A DNA stretch of 63,338 bases, taken from assembly GCA_964392665.1 (NCBI GenBank), contig CAYMQB010000012.1, positions 1 through 63,338 on the forward strand. The letters run 5' to 3'. The stretch is from CAYMQB01 sp964392665 (GTDB lineage: Bacteria > Hydrothermota > E44-bin80). The number at the start of each line of letters is the position of its first letter. Within the stretch, counting starts at the first letter, position 1. Positions 53,134 to 62,118 of the stretch are shown here, in pieces. The notes under the pieces are model-generated. The model searched no databases. It was not told the DNA's origin and worked only from the letters and a program-made list of their open reading frames with translations. Both the position numbers and the translations under genes were made by a program.

Positions 53134-54072
53134 CTAACGTTTCTTTTCAAGAAGGATTTTTTTTGCCTCAAAGGGTGTTATTTTTCCTTTCAATACATCC
53201 TCTACACAATTGGCTAAAGCGGTTTTTCTACCGTTTTGCCAAAAAGTATCAAGAACTTCTCTCTCGACAAGAACAGAAATTTGTTTTTTTATCCAGTTTT
53301 TTTTCTTGTTCTCAAAAATCCCTGAATTCTTCAGTGAGATGCAGAATTCTTCAATGGATCCAACCAGTTTGTCAACTCCAATGTTCTTTGTAGCTGTGGT
53401 TTTCATTACCAGCGGTTCGACGCCGCTCTTATCCTGTTTTAATTCCAGCGTATATCTTATTAGATTTACAAGTTCATCCGCACCGTCTCGGTCTCCTTTA
53501 TTTATTACGAATATATCTCCAATTTCCATCAATCCTGCTTTAAGCGTTTGTATGCCATCACCTGATTCTGGTGCGAGAACAACCACCGTAACATGGGATG
53601 CATCCATTATGTCTATTTCTACCTGACCTACCCCGACGGTTTCTATGAATATGTAATCGAAACCAAATGCGTCGATGAGGTCGCAAACGGATTTTGTTTT
53701 ACCTGCAATTCCTCCTCTGCTGCCTCTCGAAGCCATGCTTCTAATGAAAACACCTTTGTCGAGGTATACCTTCGACATTCGTATTCTATCACCGAGTATT
53801 GCCCCACCCGTAAATGGGCTGGTTGGGTCAACTCCGACGACAGCAACTGTTTTACCCGTTTTTCTCAAATCCATAATGATTTTTTCCAATAATGTGCTTT
53901 TTCCAATCCCAGGGGGTCCTGTAATGCCTATTCTTGGAGAGTTTTGCATTCTGGGAAAAATACTATGTATAATTTCGTCCGTTGCGGCATCGTCATCTTC
54001 GATAAGTGTGATGAGTTTTGCAAGTCCTACCTCGTTCTTTTTAAAGAATTTGTCAAGCAAGGATTCTACCAT
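53134..54072 (-). CDS. meaB: MeaB-type GTPase, methylmalonyl-CoA mutase chaperone
   Basis: 312 residues. GTPase motifs: GPPGIGKSTLLEK (about 52-64), VDPTSPFTGGAILGDRIRM, SMASRGSRGG, ETVGVGQVEIDIMDASHV and NKGDRDGA. MeaB (ArgK) protects and gates adenosylcobalamin loading of methylmalonyl-CoA mutase. It lies 6-7 nt within the adenosyltransferase gene's end and near the mutase and epimerase genes, as expected. Confidence 0.93.
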   Translation of the reverse strand: MVESLLDKFFKKNEVGLAKLITLIEDDDAATDEIIHSIFPRMQNSPRIGITGPPGIGKSTLLEKIIMDLRKTGKTVAVVGVDPTSPFTGGAILGDRIRMSKVYLDKGVFIRSMASRGSRGGIAGKTKSVCDLIDAFGFDYIFIETVGVGQVEIDIMDASHVTVVVLAPESGDGIQTLKAGLMEIGDIFVINKGDRDGADELVNLIRYTLELKQDKSGVEPLVMKTTATKNIGVDKLVGSIEEFCISLKNSGIFENKKKNWIKKQISVLVEREVLDTFWQNGRKTALANCVEDVLKGKITPFEAKKILLEKKR

Positions 54073-54602
54073 TCAACTCCTTTTCTTGAGAAAATTCCCT
54101 TTTGATATGGATGTTTCACTTCATCTATCCTGCTTACTAAATCTGCAATGTCAATAATTTCCTGTGTTGCATATCTGCCTGTAACAATAATCTCCACATG
54201 TTCTGGTTTGTTCCTGAGCAGATCCAGGGCATCTTTTAGTTTAACAAGTCCATAATCTATTGCAACATTCAATTCATCGAGTATTACCATGTCATATTTT
54301 TTTTTCATAATCGCTGATTTTGCAAATTCAAAACCTTCCCTTGCAAGACGCAGGTCCTCGTCCGACGGATCTCCTTTTTTCACAAATGTAGGCAGACCGA
54401 ATTGCTTTAGCTCGAGGTTTGGAACTTTAGAAGCGATTTTTACCTCTCCATACTCTATTTGTCCCTTCATAAACTGCACCACCAGAACCTTGAAGTTGTG
54501 TCCGCAGGCTCTTAAAGCTTCACCAAGGGCTGCGGTTGTTTTACCTTTACCATCGCCGGTGAAAACCTGTATCAGTCCTAATTTATCTGATTTATTAGTC
54601 AT
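54066..54602 (-). CDS. cobO: corrinoid adenosyltransferase, CobA/CobO type
   Basis: 178 residues. P-loop FTGDGKGKTTAALGEALRA (about 14-32), VVQFMKGQIEYGEVK, and YDMVILDELNVAIDYGLV, the classic CobA order. It transfers the adenosyl group of ATP to cob(I)alamin, giving the cofactor needed by the mutase encoded upstream. It ends 6 nt inside the MeaB start. Confidence 0.93.
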   Translation of the reverse strand: MTNKSDKLGLIQVFTGDGKGKTTAALGEALRACGHNFKVLVVQFMKGQIEYGEVKIASKVPNLELKQFGLPTFVKKGDPSDEDLRLAREGFEFAKSAIMKKKYDMVILDELNVAIDYGLVKLKDALDLLRNKPEHVEIIVTGRYATQEIIDIADLVSRIDEVKHPYQKGIFSRKGVEW

Positions 54603-54695
54603 TCCAATTCTTGTTTAGAGTACTTGTAAGGTACATAACATTTTAAACGATACTAACGAGCAAAACGTTCTTAACGAGTTTATTGACTTCGTTTA

Positions 54696-55883
54696 CTATG
54701 AGAACGTTTTATTAAGTGCTTGATCCATATCCTCAATTAGGTCTTGAACATCCTCAATACCTACAGATACTCTAATAAGCCCCTCGGGAATTCCTGCTTT
54801 TTCAAGTTCTTCTGCCGAATATGTGGAATGTGTCATGGATGCCGGATGTTCGATAAGTGTATTTACTGCACCCAGGCTAACTGCGACGGTCATAAGTTTC
54901 AAATTATTTAGAAATTCCTTTCCTTTTTCTCTGCCTCCTTTGATTATAAACGAAACAAGGCCAGAGCCACTGCTCATCTGTTTTCTTGCCAGATTATATT
55001 GAGGATGAGACTTAAGATAAGGATAAAAAACCTTTTCAATGTTTGGATGTTCTTCAAGATACTGTGAAATTTTCATAGCATTCGATTCGTGTTTTGCCAT
55101 CCTTACTGCCAGTGTTTGGAGACCTCTCAGGAAGAGAAATGCATTAAAGGGAGACATTACTCCTCCCATATCTACGAGGGTTTCATCCTTTATTTTTTGA
55201 ATCAGTTCCTTGCTTGATACTACAATTCCTCCGATGGTATCACTGTGTCCACCTATATATTTTGTAGTGCTGTAAATAACAATGTCAATTCCAAAGTCAA
55301 TTGGTTTCTGACAACACATTGTTGCGAATGTTGTGTCGACTGCAACAGGAATGTTATACTGTTTTGCGTATTTTGCTGTTACTTCAAGGTTGACTAATTC
55401 AAGGGTTGGATTTGCAGGAGTTTCAACGAGTATAAGTTTTGTCTTTTCGTCCCTCAGATGTTTTTCTTCGCTTTCTTCTGCTAATCTCGTTGCTTTTGCC
55501 CATCTTACATCTATTCCCCATCTTGGAATTAGTTTGGACAATAGTGCAAAAGTGCCACCATAGATAGGTTCAGAGACAATGATGTTGTCCCCGGTGTTGC
55601 ACAGTGCAAGGATGGTTGTGCTTATTGCTGCCATACCTGAAGCAAAAGATGCCCCTGCTTCTCCACCTTCCAGAAGTGCCATTTTTTCTTCGAGAATTTT
55701 TAGAGTTGGATTTGAAAGTCTTGTGTATATATAACCTTCTTCATCGCCAGTGAACAGTTTTGCTCCATGTTCAGCAGATTTGAAGCTAAAAACTGCTGCC
55801 ATATGTATGGGTGGAACAATTGCTCTTGAAGCTGGATCAATGGTTATACCTTTTCCATGAACAAGCTTTGTGCCGATTTTCAT
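54696..55883 (-). CDS. PLP-dependent trans-sulfuration enzyme, cystathionine/methionine gamma-lyase type
   Basis: 395 residues of the Cys/Met metabolism family. Motifs: TRLSNPTLKILEEKMALLEGGEAGASFASGMAAI, SEPIYGGTFALLSKLIP, VDTTFATMCCQKPIDFGIDIVIYSTTKYIGGHSD with the PLP Lys, and SLGAVNTLIEHPASMTHS. The IYGGTFALL segment and later parts look nearer to methionine gamma-lyase, but the Cys typical of that enzyme (GCT) is Gly here, so cystathionine gamma-lyase or -synthase is possible. It lies among B12-propionate genes. A gamma-lyase would yield 2-oxobutyrate, a source of propionyl-CoA. AAAGGAGGAC precedes the ATG. Confidence 0.85.
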   Translation of the reverse strand: MKIGTKLVHGKGITIDPASRAIVPPIHMAAVFSFKSAEHGAKLFTGDEEGYIYTRLSNPTLKILEEKMALLEGGEAGASFASGMAAISTTILALCNTGDNIIVSEPIYGGTFALLSKLIPRWGIDVRWAKATRLAEESEEKHLRDEKTKLILVETPANPTLELVNLEVTAKYAKQYNIPVAVDTTFATMCCQKPIDFGIDIVIYSTTKYIGGHSDTIGGIVVSSKELIQKIKDETLVDMGGVMSPFNAFLFLRGLQTLAVRMAKHESNAMKISQYLEEHPNIEKVFYPYLKSHPQYNLARKQMSSGSGLVSFIIKGGREKGKEFLNNLKLMTVAVSLGAVNTLIEHPASMTHSTYSAEELEKAGIPEGLIRVSVGIEDVQDLIEDMDQALNKTFS

Positions 55884-55920
55884 AAGTCCTCCTTTATTGA
55901 TTTCTGTAACGGAAAAAACT

Positions 55921-56010
55921 TGACCACAGGGAACACCGGGGTTGTTTTATTGCAATAACTTGGGAAACATCTTTTTCCCTGTGTGACCTCCGTAGTTTCT
56001 TGTGGTTTCT
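55921..56010. repeat. palindromic element, ACCACAGGGAA type
   Basis: TGACCACAGGGAACACC at the left and CTTGTGGTTTC at the right flank an AT-rich centre with TTTTTCCCTGTG. It is related to the element at 39797-39842. It fills most of the gap between the epimerase and lyase genes. Confidence 0.4.
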
Positions 56011-56032
56011 TCAGTGTTTACCGTTTCCTATG

Positions 56033-56428
56033 TTATTCACACAACTCAATAAGTGTTCCTGCAACATTGCCGGGCGAGATGAATGCGATTTTTTTGCCCT
56101 TCATTCCTTTTCGAGGTTCTCTGTCCGTTAGCTTGACACCCTTTTTCTTCAATTCGTTCATTACTTTTTCTATTTTTTTTACCTTGAAGGCGATATGATG
56201 TATTCCTTCACCGCGTGCCATGATAAATCTTGAAACAGAAGAGTTTTTTGATAAAGGTTCTATTAGTTCAATCCTAACTCCATTGACATTGAATGCTGCA
56301 AGTCGTATTTGGCGTTTTTCAAGTCTTTCTTTGTGATCAACAGTTAGTCCAAAGTATATTTCAAACAGCTTAGCAACCTTTTCTATTGATCTGACTGCAA
56401 TTGCGATATGGTCAATGCTTTCAATCAT
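56033..56428 (-). CDS. mce: methylmalonyl-CoA epimerase
   Basis: 131 residues from ATG 56428; the earlier in-frame TTG at 56437 is inside the mutase gene without a ribosome site. Vicinal-oxygen-chelate fold: IDHIAIAVRSIEKVAKLFEIYFGL, ELIEPLSKNSSVSRFI, EGIHHIAFKV with metal His, and AGTLIELCE with the Glu ligand. It swaps (2S)- and (2R)-methylmalonyl-CoA. It overlaps the mutase gene by 8 nt. Confidence 0.92.
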   Translation of the reverse strand: MIESIDHIAIAVRSIEKVAKLFEIYFGLTVDHKERLEKRQIRLAAFNVNGVRIELIEPLSKNSSVSRFIMARGEGIHHIAFKVKKIEKVMNELKKKGVKLTDREPRKGMKGKKIAFISPGNVAGTLIELCE

Positions 56429-57959
56429 ATGTTCCAAACTCCTTCTTTAAAACCTCTGTTACTTCACCGAGTGTTGCATTATTTTTTAATGCGTCAATGA
56501 AATAAGGCATAAGATTTTCGCTACTGTGAGCCTTTTCTGCAAGGGACTCAAGCGCATTGTTGAGTAGTTCTTTGGTTCTATTTTCCTTTAACTTGCATAG
56601 GAAAGCTTCTCTTTCAATTTCCAGTTCCCTTGAGAATTTGAAGGTTGATGGTTCCATTTTTTCTTTCTTGGGGAAATTGAGACCAAGGATTTTTCTTTGC
56701 TTTTTCTCAATACTTAACTGATACCTGTAAGCGCTCTCTTCAATCATTTTATGAGAAAAACCATTTTTAATGCACTCGATGGCTCCACCCCTCTTGTCGA
56801 TCGAATCCATAAGGGAAAGGGTTTCTTCTTCCATGGAGTCCGTTGTTTTTTCAATATAAAAAGAGCCTCCAAGAGGGTCTATTATGTCTGAAACCTTGCT
56901 TTCGTATGCAATGATTTGTTGAGTTCTTAATGCTGTTTTTACCGCTTTTTCTGAAGGTAGATTTAGCGCTTCGTCAAAGGAATTCGTATGTAAACTTTGA
57001 GTACCGCCAAAGATTGAGGAAAGTGCCTGTAGAGCAACTCTGATAATGTTATTTTCGTGTTCCTGTGCAGTAAGCGTTGAACCACAGGTTTGGGTGTGAA
57101 ATCTCATTTTCTGGGATTTTGGATTTCTTGCATTAAACTTTTCTTTCATAGTTATTGCCCAGATTCTTCTTGCTGCTCTGAACTTCGCAATTTCTTCGAG
57201 GAAGTTGCTGTGGGCACCGAAGAAGAACGATATTCTTGGCGCAAAACCGTCGATATCTAATCCTCGCTTCATTGCTTCTTTTACGTAGCATATTGCATTA
57301 CTGAATGTTAGAGCCAGTTCCTGAGCGGCTGTAGCACCAGCTTCTCTAATATGATATCCTGAAACGGAAACAAAATTCCAGTTGGGTATATTTTTGTTGC
57401 AGTATTCCCATATGTCAATGGCAAGCCTTACCGATGGTTTAACAGGAAAAACATAATTTCCTCTTGCGAGAAATTCCTTTAACGGGTCATTCTGAACGGT
57501 TCCTCTAAGTTTTTGTGCTTCAGTTCCGCTGTTTTTTGCAGTGATTACGTATGCTGCCAGGATATAAGGTGCTGTCGCATTAATAGTCATAGATGTTGAT
57601 ACCTTATCGAGAGCAATATCTTTGAAGATATCTATCATATCGGGTAGAGAACTTGCTGCAACGCCTACCTTTCCAATTTCGCCTTTTGCTCGAGGACTGT
57701 CTGAGTCATAACCAAGTTGTGTTGGTAAATCAAAAGCCACTGAAAGTCCGGTTTGCCCTTCGTTCAAGAGGTAATGAAATCTTCTGTTTGTTTCTATGGC
57801 TGTTCCGAAACCCGCGTATTGACGCATAGTCCAAAGTCTTTGTGTATACATAGTTGGATATACTCCTCTTGTGTATGGAAATTCCCCGGGGCTACCAAGT
57901 TTTTTCTCGTAGTTATAATTTTTCAAATCTTCTTTGCTGTATAGCTCTTTCTTATCCAT
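56421..57959 (-). CDS. mcmA: methylmalonyl-CoA mutase large (catalytic) subunit
   Basis: 512 residues covering the TIM barrel only. Motifs: PGEFPYTRGVYPTMYTQRLWTMRQYAGFG, LSVAFDLPTQLGYDSDSPRAKGEIGKVGVAA, FVSVSGYHIREAGATAAQELA, and RTQQIIAYESKVSDIIDPLGGSFYIE. It converts succinyl-CoA and methylmalonyl-CoA with adenosylcobalamin. The B12-binding domain with the DxHxxG motif is not part of it and is not in this window, so a separate small subunit must be encoded elsewhere. Start ATG 57959, 22 nt after def. Confidence 0.93.
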   Translation of the reverse strand: MDKKELYSKEDLKNYNYEKKLGSPGEFPYTRGVYPTMYTQRLWTMRQYAGFGTAIETNRRFHYLLNEGQTGLSVAFDLPTQLGYDSDSPRAKGEIGKVGVAASSLPDMIDIFKDIALDKVSTSMTINATAPYILAAYVITAKNSGTEAQKLRGTVQNDPLKEFLARGNYVFPVKPSVRLAIDIWEYCNKNIPNWNFVSVSGYHIREAGATAAQELALTFSNAICYVKEAMKRGLDIDGFAPRISFFFGAHSNFLEEIAKFRAARRIWAITMKEKFNARNPKSQKMRFHTQTCGSTLTAQEHENNIIRVALQALSSIFGGTQSLHTNSFDEALNLPSEKAVKTALRTQQIIAYESKVSDIIDPLGGSFYIEKTTDSMEEETLSLMDSIDKRGGAIECIKNGFSHKMIEESAYRYQLSIEKKQRKILGLNFPKKEKMEPSTFKFSRELEIEREAFLCKLKENRTKELLNNALESLAEKAHSSENLMPYFIDALKNNATLGEVTEVLKKEFGTYD

Positions 57960-57981
57960 ATTCCTAAATTTTATGTTGGCG

Positions 57982-58467
57982 TCATTTTTTATATTCCCTC
58001 AGAAATTTGAGTTTCTCTTCGGGGGGGAGATGCTCTATTATGAGAATTCCATTAAGGTGATCTATTTCATGCTGAAGTACCCTTGCTGGGAAACCTTTAA
58101 CCTCGAGAATCTTTTCCTTCCCCTTGATATCGAGATACTCAACCACAAGTTCCTTTGCTCTTCTAACTTCTATGCGGACATGTGGAACACTCAAACAACC
58201 TTCTTCCTCAATTTCTTCACCTTTCATTTCCTTAATAGTGGGATTTATTAACTTAATGAATTTTTTGTCGTCCATCAAGGCTACTGCAAGGCTTTTGGCA
58301 ATCCCAATTTGATTTGCTGCAAGTCCTGCACCATCAGCCAAATGAATTACATTAAGCATGTCGTCAAGTGCATTTATAATGCTTTCTGTGATTTCGGTAA
58401 CGTTCTTTGTTTTCACCTTTAGAATAGAATCAGGAAAAGTTCTTATTACATCAAGTTCTTTTTTCAT
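57982..58467 (-). CDS. def: peptide deformylase
   Basis: 161 residues. All three metal-site motifs are present: GAGLAANQIG, EEGCLSVP with the Cys ligand, and LQHEIDHLNGIL with two His and the catalytic Glu. It removes the formyl group from new proteins. It overlaps aspS by 17 nt. Confidence 0.95.
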   Translation of the reverse strand: MKKELDVIRTFPDSILKVKTKNVTEITESIINALDDMLNVIHLADGAGLAANQIGIAKSLAVALMDDKKFIKLINPTIKEMKGEEIEEEGCLSVPHVRIEVRRAKELVVEYLDIKGKEKILEVKGFPARVLQHEIDHLNGILIIEHLPPEEKLKFLREYKK

Positions 58468-60226
58468 CTTTCCTTATTTCAATTCCCAATTCGCTAAGTT
58501 GCTTTCCCTCGACTTTCGAGGGCGTTCCTTCGAACAAACCTTTCCCTGTAAGTGTTTTTGGAAAAGCAATTACATCTCTTATATTATCCAGGTTCTCGAT
58601 TATCATACAAAGTCTATCTATACCAGGTGCTATACCTCCATGAGGAGGAGCACCATAATCCAGTGCGTTTAACAGGAAACCGAATCTCTTATCGATATCT
58701 TCGTCGGTTAAACCTAATATGCCAAAAAGTTTTCTCTGCAGACGGGCATTGTGATTTCTTATGCTGCCAGAAGCGATTTCTGTCCCGTTGATAACAAGGT
58801 CGTACTGCCTGCCTCTCACTTTTTCTGGTTCGTTCTCCAATTTCTCCATATCGGTTTTGACAGGCATTGTGAAAATGTGGTGGGATGGAATCAAATTATT
58901 CTCATCCTGATTCCATTCAAAAAGAGGGAAATGCGTTACCCAGATAAAGCTGAAATCTCTCTGTTTAGTAAATTTCTTACCAAGCTCTTTTCTCAGATTT
59001 CCAAGGATTGTCAGAACCATTTCTTTTTCGCCAGCCAGAAGAAAAAGTGTTTCTCCATCCTGTAAGTCGAACACCTGTATATCCGTGAAATATTTTGTAA
59101 ATGGTCCCCTGTAGGTATTTCTCTTTTGAAGCCAGAGCAAACCAGGAGCACCCAATTTTTCCGCAACTTTGCCCAGTTCGTCGATGCGTTTTCTTGAAAA
59201 AGATTGCTGCAACTTAATACCTTTTATACAGTTACTTTCATTAAAAACATTGAAGTTTCCCATTTTTGCCACCTCGGTATAGTCGCATATTTCGATAGGG
59301 ATACGTGTATCAGGCTTATCTGTACCGTACTTCCGTATTGATTCGGGAAATTGAATTCTCGGAAAAGGTATTTTGATTTCGATACCCAGTAGATCAAAAA
59401 ATAGCTTCTTCATCATCATTTCCGTTAATGAGAATATATCTTCTTCATTAACAAAAGACATTTCTATGTCAATCTGAGTATGCTCCGGCTGTCTGTTTCC
59501 CCTTAGGTCTTCATCCCGTAAACACTTCGCAAACTGGTAGTATCTGTCAAATCCGGCAACCATTAGAATTTGTTTGTATATCTGTGGTGATTGTGCAAGT
59601 GCATAGAATTTCCCCTTTTCAAGTCTTGACGGAACCAGGAAATCTCTTGCTCCTTCAGGTGTCGATTTCGCGAGTAATGGGGTTTCTACCTCGATAAAAC
59701 CTTTTCCTGACAAGAATTCTCTTAGAGATTGAATTGTTGAGTGCCTTATTTGAAAGTGATGAAGCATATTTCTTCTTCTCAAGTCCAAGAATCTATACTT
59801 CAGACGAAGCTCTTCCGAGGCTTTTATCTCCTCTTCAATTACAAATGGTGGTGTTATGGACGGATTCAGGATATTCAAATTCTCGGCGTAAACTTCGATT
59901 TCCCCCGTAGCCATATCCGGATTGACCATTTCGGGTGGTCTTTTCTTAACGGTTCCTGTGACTTTAATAACATACTCGGGTTTTATTCTTGAATTCATGC
60001 TGGCAGGTTGTTCTTGCTCGGGGTGAACCACTATCTGGGTAATTCCGAACCTATCTCTTATGTCGATAAAACTCAATCCTCCATGGTCGCGTTTCCTATT
60101 AACCCAGCCAACAAGGGTGACTTTTATGTCTACATTGCTTGCCCCGAGTGCTCCGCAGGTATGTGTTCTCATTGCCGTAGATAAATCTTCTGAGTTAAAG
60201 CTTTCAATTGTTTTTCTACTGTTCAT
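58451..60226 (-). CDS. aspS: aspartate-tRNA ligase
   Basis: 591 residues, the bacterial length with the GAD insertion. An N-terminal OB fold (about 15-120, GWVNRKRDHGGLSFIDIRDRFG), class II motif 1 (FIEVETPLLAKSTPEGARDFL), motif 2 (CLRDEDLRGNRQPEHTQIDIEMSF) and motif 3 (GGIAPGIDRLCMI). The OB-fold His (KRDHGG) rather than the discriminating/non-discriminating switch cannot be read further by eye. ATG lies 11 nt inside hisS. Confidence 0.95.
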   Translation of the reverse strand: MNSRKTIESFNSEDLSTAMRTHTCGALGASNVDIKVTLVGWVNRKRDHGGLSFIDIRDRFGITQIVVHPEQEQPASMNSRIKPEYVIKVTGTVKKRPPEMVNPDMATGEIEVYAENLNILNPSITPPFVIEEEIKASEELRLKYRFLDLRRRNMLHHFQIRHSTIQSLREFLSGKGFIEVETPLLAKSTPEGARDFLVPSRLEKGKFYALAQSPQIYKQILMVAGFDRYYQFAKCLRDEDLRGNRQPEHTQIDIEMSFVNEEDIFSLTEMMMKKLFFDLLGIEIKIPFPRIQFPESIRKYGTDKPDTRIPIEICDYTEVAKMGNFNVFNESNCIKGIKLQQSFSRKRIDELGKVAEKLGAPGLLWLQKRNTYRGPFTKYFTDIQVFDLQDGETLFLLAGEKEMVLTILGNLRKELGKKFTKQRDFSFIWVTHFPLFEWNQDENNLIPSHHIFTMPVKTDMEKLENEPEKVRGRQYDLVINGTEIASGSIRNHNARLQRKLFGILGLTDEDIDKRFGFLLNALDYGAPPHGGIAPGIDRLCMIIENLDNIRDVIAFPKTLTGKGLFEGTPSKVEGKQLSELGIEIRKDEKRT

Positions 60227-61481
60227 TGGTAATTTCTTTCTTTATCTCTTTAACTGAGAGGGGAATTCTTTTTTGAGAACCGTCTTGCATTTTCCTTAAA
60301 GTGATTTCATTTTTTTCTACTTCATCCGTTCCAATTATGATGACAAATTGTGTTTCAAGTTTGTTGGCGTCTTTCATCTGAGCTTTAACGCTTCTACCCA
60401 TAAAATCTTTTTCACAGTAAAAGCCTTCCTGTCTGAGTTTATTCAAGAGCAGAAAACCTGCTTCATCAGATGCTTTATCCATAGTCACTATATAGCATTT
60501 TGGATGTTTCTTCTCCGTTTTTTCCGTTCCCTGTTTTCTTGCGGCAAGAAGAATTCTATCCATTCCACATGCGAATCCTATTGCTGGAATCGGTGGACCA
60601 TCAAAAGATTCGATCATTTTGTCGTATCTTCCTCCCCCGCCAACTGCATCCTGGGCTCCTAGAACAGGTGAAACAAACTCGTAAACCGTCTTCGTATAGT
60701 AATCGAGACCTCTTACCAGATGAGGATTCAGGATAAAATGTGCATTGCTTTTACTTAGCAGGTTTCGAACTTGAGCAAAATGCTCGGCACATTCGGGACA
60801 TAGATAATCAATCGTTTTAGGTGCATCACCTATCGCCTGTCTACAGGTTTTTTTCTTGCAGTCCAAGACTCTGAGAATATTGGTTTTGAATCTTCTGTTG
60901 CAGTCGCTGCAAAATCTGTCTAATTTTGGTTCAAGAAAAGATTTAAGTGCTTTCCTGTAGGCAGGTCTGCATTTTTCACAACCGATGTTATTCAGGTGTA
61001 ACTCGATATTATGTAATCCCATATTCTCAAGAACTTCTAATCCGAGTATTATGGTCTCCGCATCGATCTGAGGGGATTGACTTCCAATTGATTCGATTCC
61101 AAACTGATGGAATTCACGAAGACGTCCAGACTGCGGGTTTTCCTGTCTGAACATGGATCCATAGTAGAAGAATTTTTGAAACAGTCTTTTCTTGTGAAGA
61201 TTATTTTCGAGATATGCCCTGATTACAGAAGGTGTTCCTTCTGGTCTGAGTGAAATATTTCTTCCTCCCCTGTCAGTGAAACTGTACATTTCCTTGTTTA
61301 CGAGATCGGTTGTTGCTCCGGTTCCTTTGATAAAGAGTTCTGTAAGTTCAAAGATGGGAGTTCTTATTTCTTTATATCCGTACTTCTCCATCGTTTCTCT
61401 CAGGATATTTTCTGCTTTATTGAATATTTCACTTTCTTGAGGTAAGATATCCCGAGTTCCCTTTATTTTGCTGAGTTTCAT
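60216..61481 (-). CDS. hisS: histidine-tRNA ligase
   Basis: 421 residues from ATG 61481 (the longer frame from 61517 would run into the upstream gene). Motifs: KLSKIKGTRDILPQE, RPEGTPSVIRAYLENN, FFYYGSMFRQENPQSGRLREFHQFGIE, VRGLDYYTKTVYEFVS and GGGGRYDKMIE, plus a C-terminal anticodon-binding domain. A cysteine-rich insertion (CEKCRPAYRKAL, CSDCNRRF, CKKKTC, CPECAEHF, about 175-245) is known from many HisRS, here with a metal-site look. It overlaps the upstream gene by 4 nt (ATGA). Confidence 0.94.
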   Translation of the reverse strand: MKLSKIKGTRDILPQESEIFNKAENILRETMEKYGYKEIRTPIFELTELFIKGTGATTDLVNKEMYSFTDRGGRNISLRPEGTPSVIRAYLENNLHKKRLFQKFFYYGSMFRQENPQSGRLREFHQFGIESIGSQSPQIDAETIILGLEVLENMGLHNIELHLNNIGCEKCRPAYRKALKSFLEPKLDRFCSDCNRRFKTNILRVLDCKKKTCRQAIGDAPKTIDYLCPECAEHFAQVRNLLSKSNAHFILNPHLVRGLDYYTKTVYEFVSPVLGAQDAVGGGGRYDKMIESFDGPPIPAIGFACGMDRILLAARKQGTEKTEKKHPKCYIVTMDKASDEAGFLLLNKLRQEGFYCEKDFMGRSVKAQMKDANKLETQFVIIIGTDEVEKNEITLRKMQDGSQKRIPLSVKEIKKEITNEQ

Positions 61482-61942
61482 TTTGCCGCACCAAAAACGG
61501 AGAATGGACCGAGCCAACTAAACAGTGTATTCAACCTTTTATCGGGATACTCTGATGAAAATGTTTTATCCAGGGCAAAGGTTAGAGTGATTCCCTTACC
61601 AGGGTTCAACCTTATTCCCGGTGTTAGTCTTTGCTCCGAGTTTGAACCCGAAAGATTGTCGGATGAGTATTCAACAAAGAATTCCGAATAGTCCGTAGTG
61701 TTGGACAGAGTTCTTTCGGACGTGGAGGAAGTATCTGTAATTTTCTCATTGGCATAGCCCTGGTAAAAGGCAAAATACAGTAAGGGCATACCAGGTGTGA
61801 ATGGTTCGTTATTTGCCGATAGGACTCTCAGTTGTCCTTTTCCCCCATTCAGCGTTGGGTCCGCACAGATATCGTTGCCTATTGCACTTAGCATAATTAC
61901 AAAAAAAGATACGAACACTGCTAAAATCAAAGATTTGTTTAC
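61478..61942 (-). CDS. exported protein, unknown, non-canonical start proposed
   Basis: The shortest canonical start is TTG 61930, but AGGAGG is placed 6 nt before GTA at 61942, and codons 61942-61931 (VNKS) complete a standard signal-peptide start (NKSLILAVFVSFFVIML). I therefore extend the frame to GTA 61942 (154 residues); a GTG to GTA change or a sequencing error is possible. TATAAT at 61972-61967 fits a start here. The mature part is small, with a beta-rich pattern (GQLRVLSANNEPFTPGMPLLYFAFY, EYSSDNLSGSNSEQRLTPGIRLNPGKGITLTFAL). No family recognised. Its stop overlaps hisS by 4 nt. Confidence 0.5.
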   Translation of the reverse strand, partial: VNKSLILAVFVSFFVIMLSAIGNDICADPTLNGGKGQLRVLSANNEPFTPGMPLLYFAFYQGYANEKITDTSSTSERTLSNTTDYSEFFVEYSSDNLSGSNSEQRLTPGIRLNPGKGITLTFALDKTFSSEYPDKRLNTLFSWLGPFSVFGAAK

Positions 61943-62011
61943 TTGTAACCTCCTGGTATGATATTTATTATATCTGATTACAGAGGTTTTAGAATACTAT
62001 TACACAGATCG

Positions 62012-62036
62012 GACATCCTGATATTTATAGGATGTC
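62012..62036 (-). terminator. possible terminator hairpin
   Basis: GACATCCT and AGGATGTC (8 bp) around a 9-nt loop, about 83 nt past the stop of the methyltransferase on the minus strand. No T-run of length follows on the minus strand, so it is a weak candidate and may be only a hairpin. Confidence 0.35.
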
Positions 62037-62118
62037 TTTACAATTGCATTTTTGTAGAATATCACAAATCAGAAATTCAGTCAAGAGAAAAACGAACTGT
62101 CTTTTATCCAAATTCTTG

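Noticed and set aside
54662..54710. AAAACGTTCT/AGAACGTTTT inverted repeat between the lyase and cobO genes
   Set aside because: A 29-nt loop with only a short inner pairing, no T-run, and one arm in coding sequence; too weak to call a terminator.
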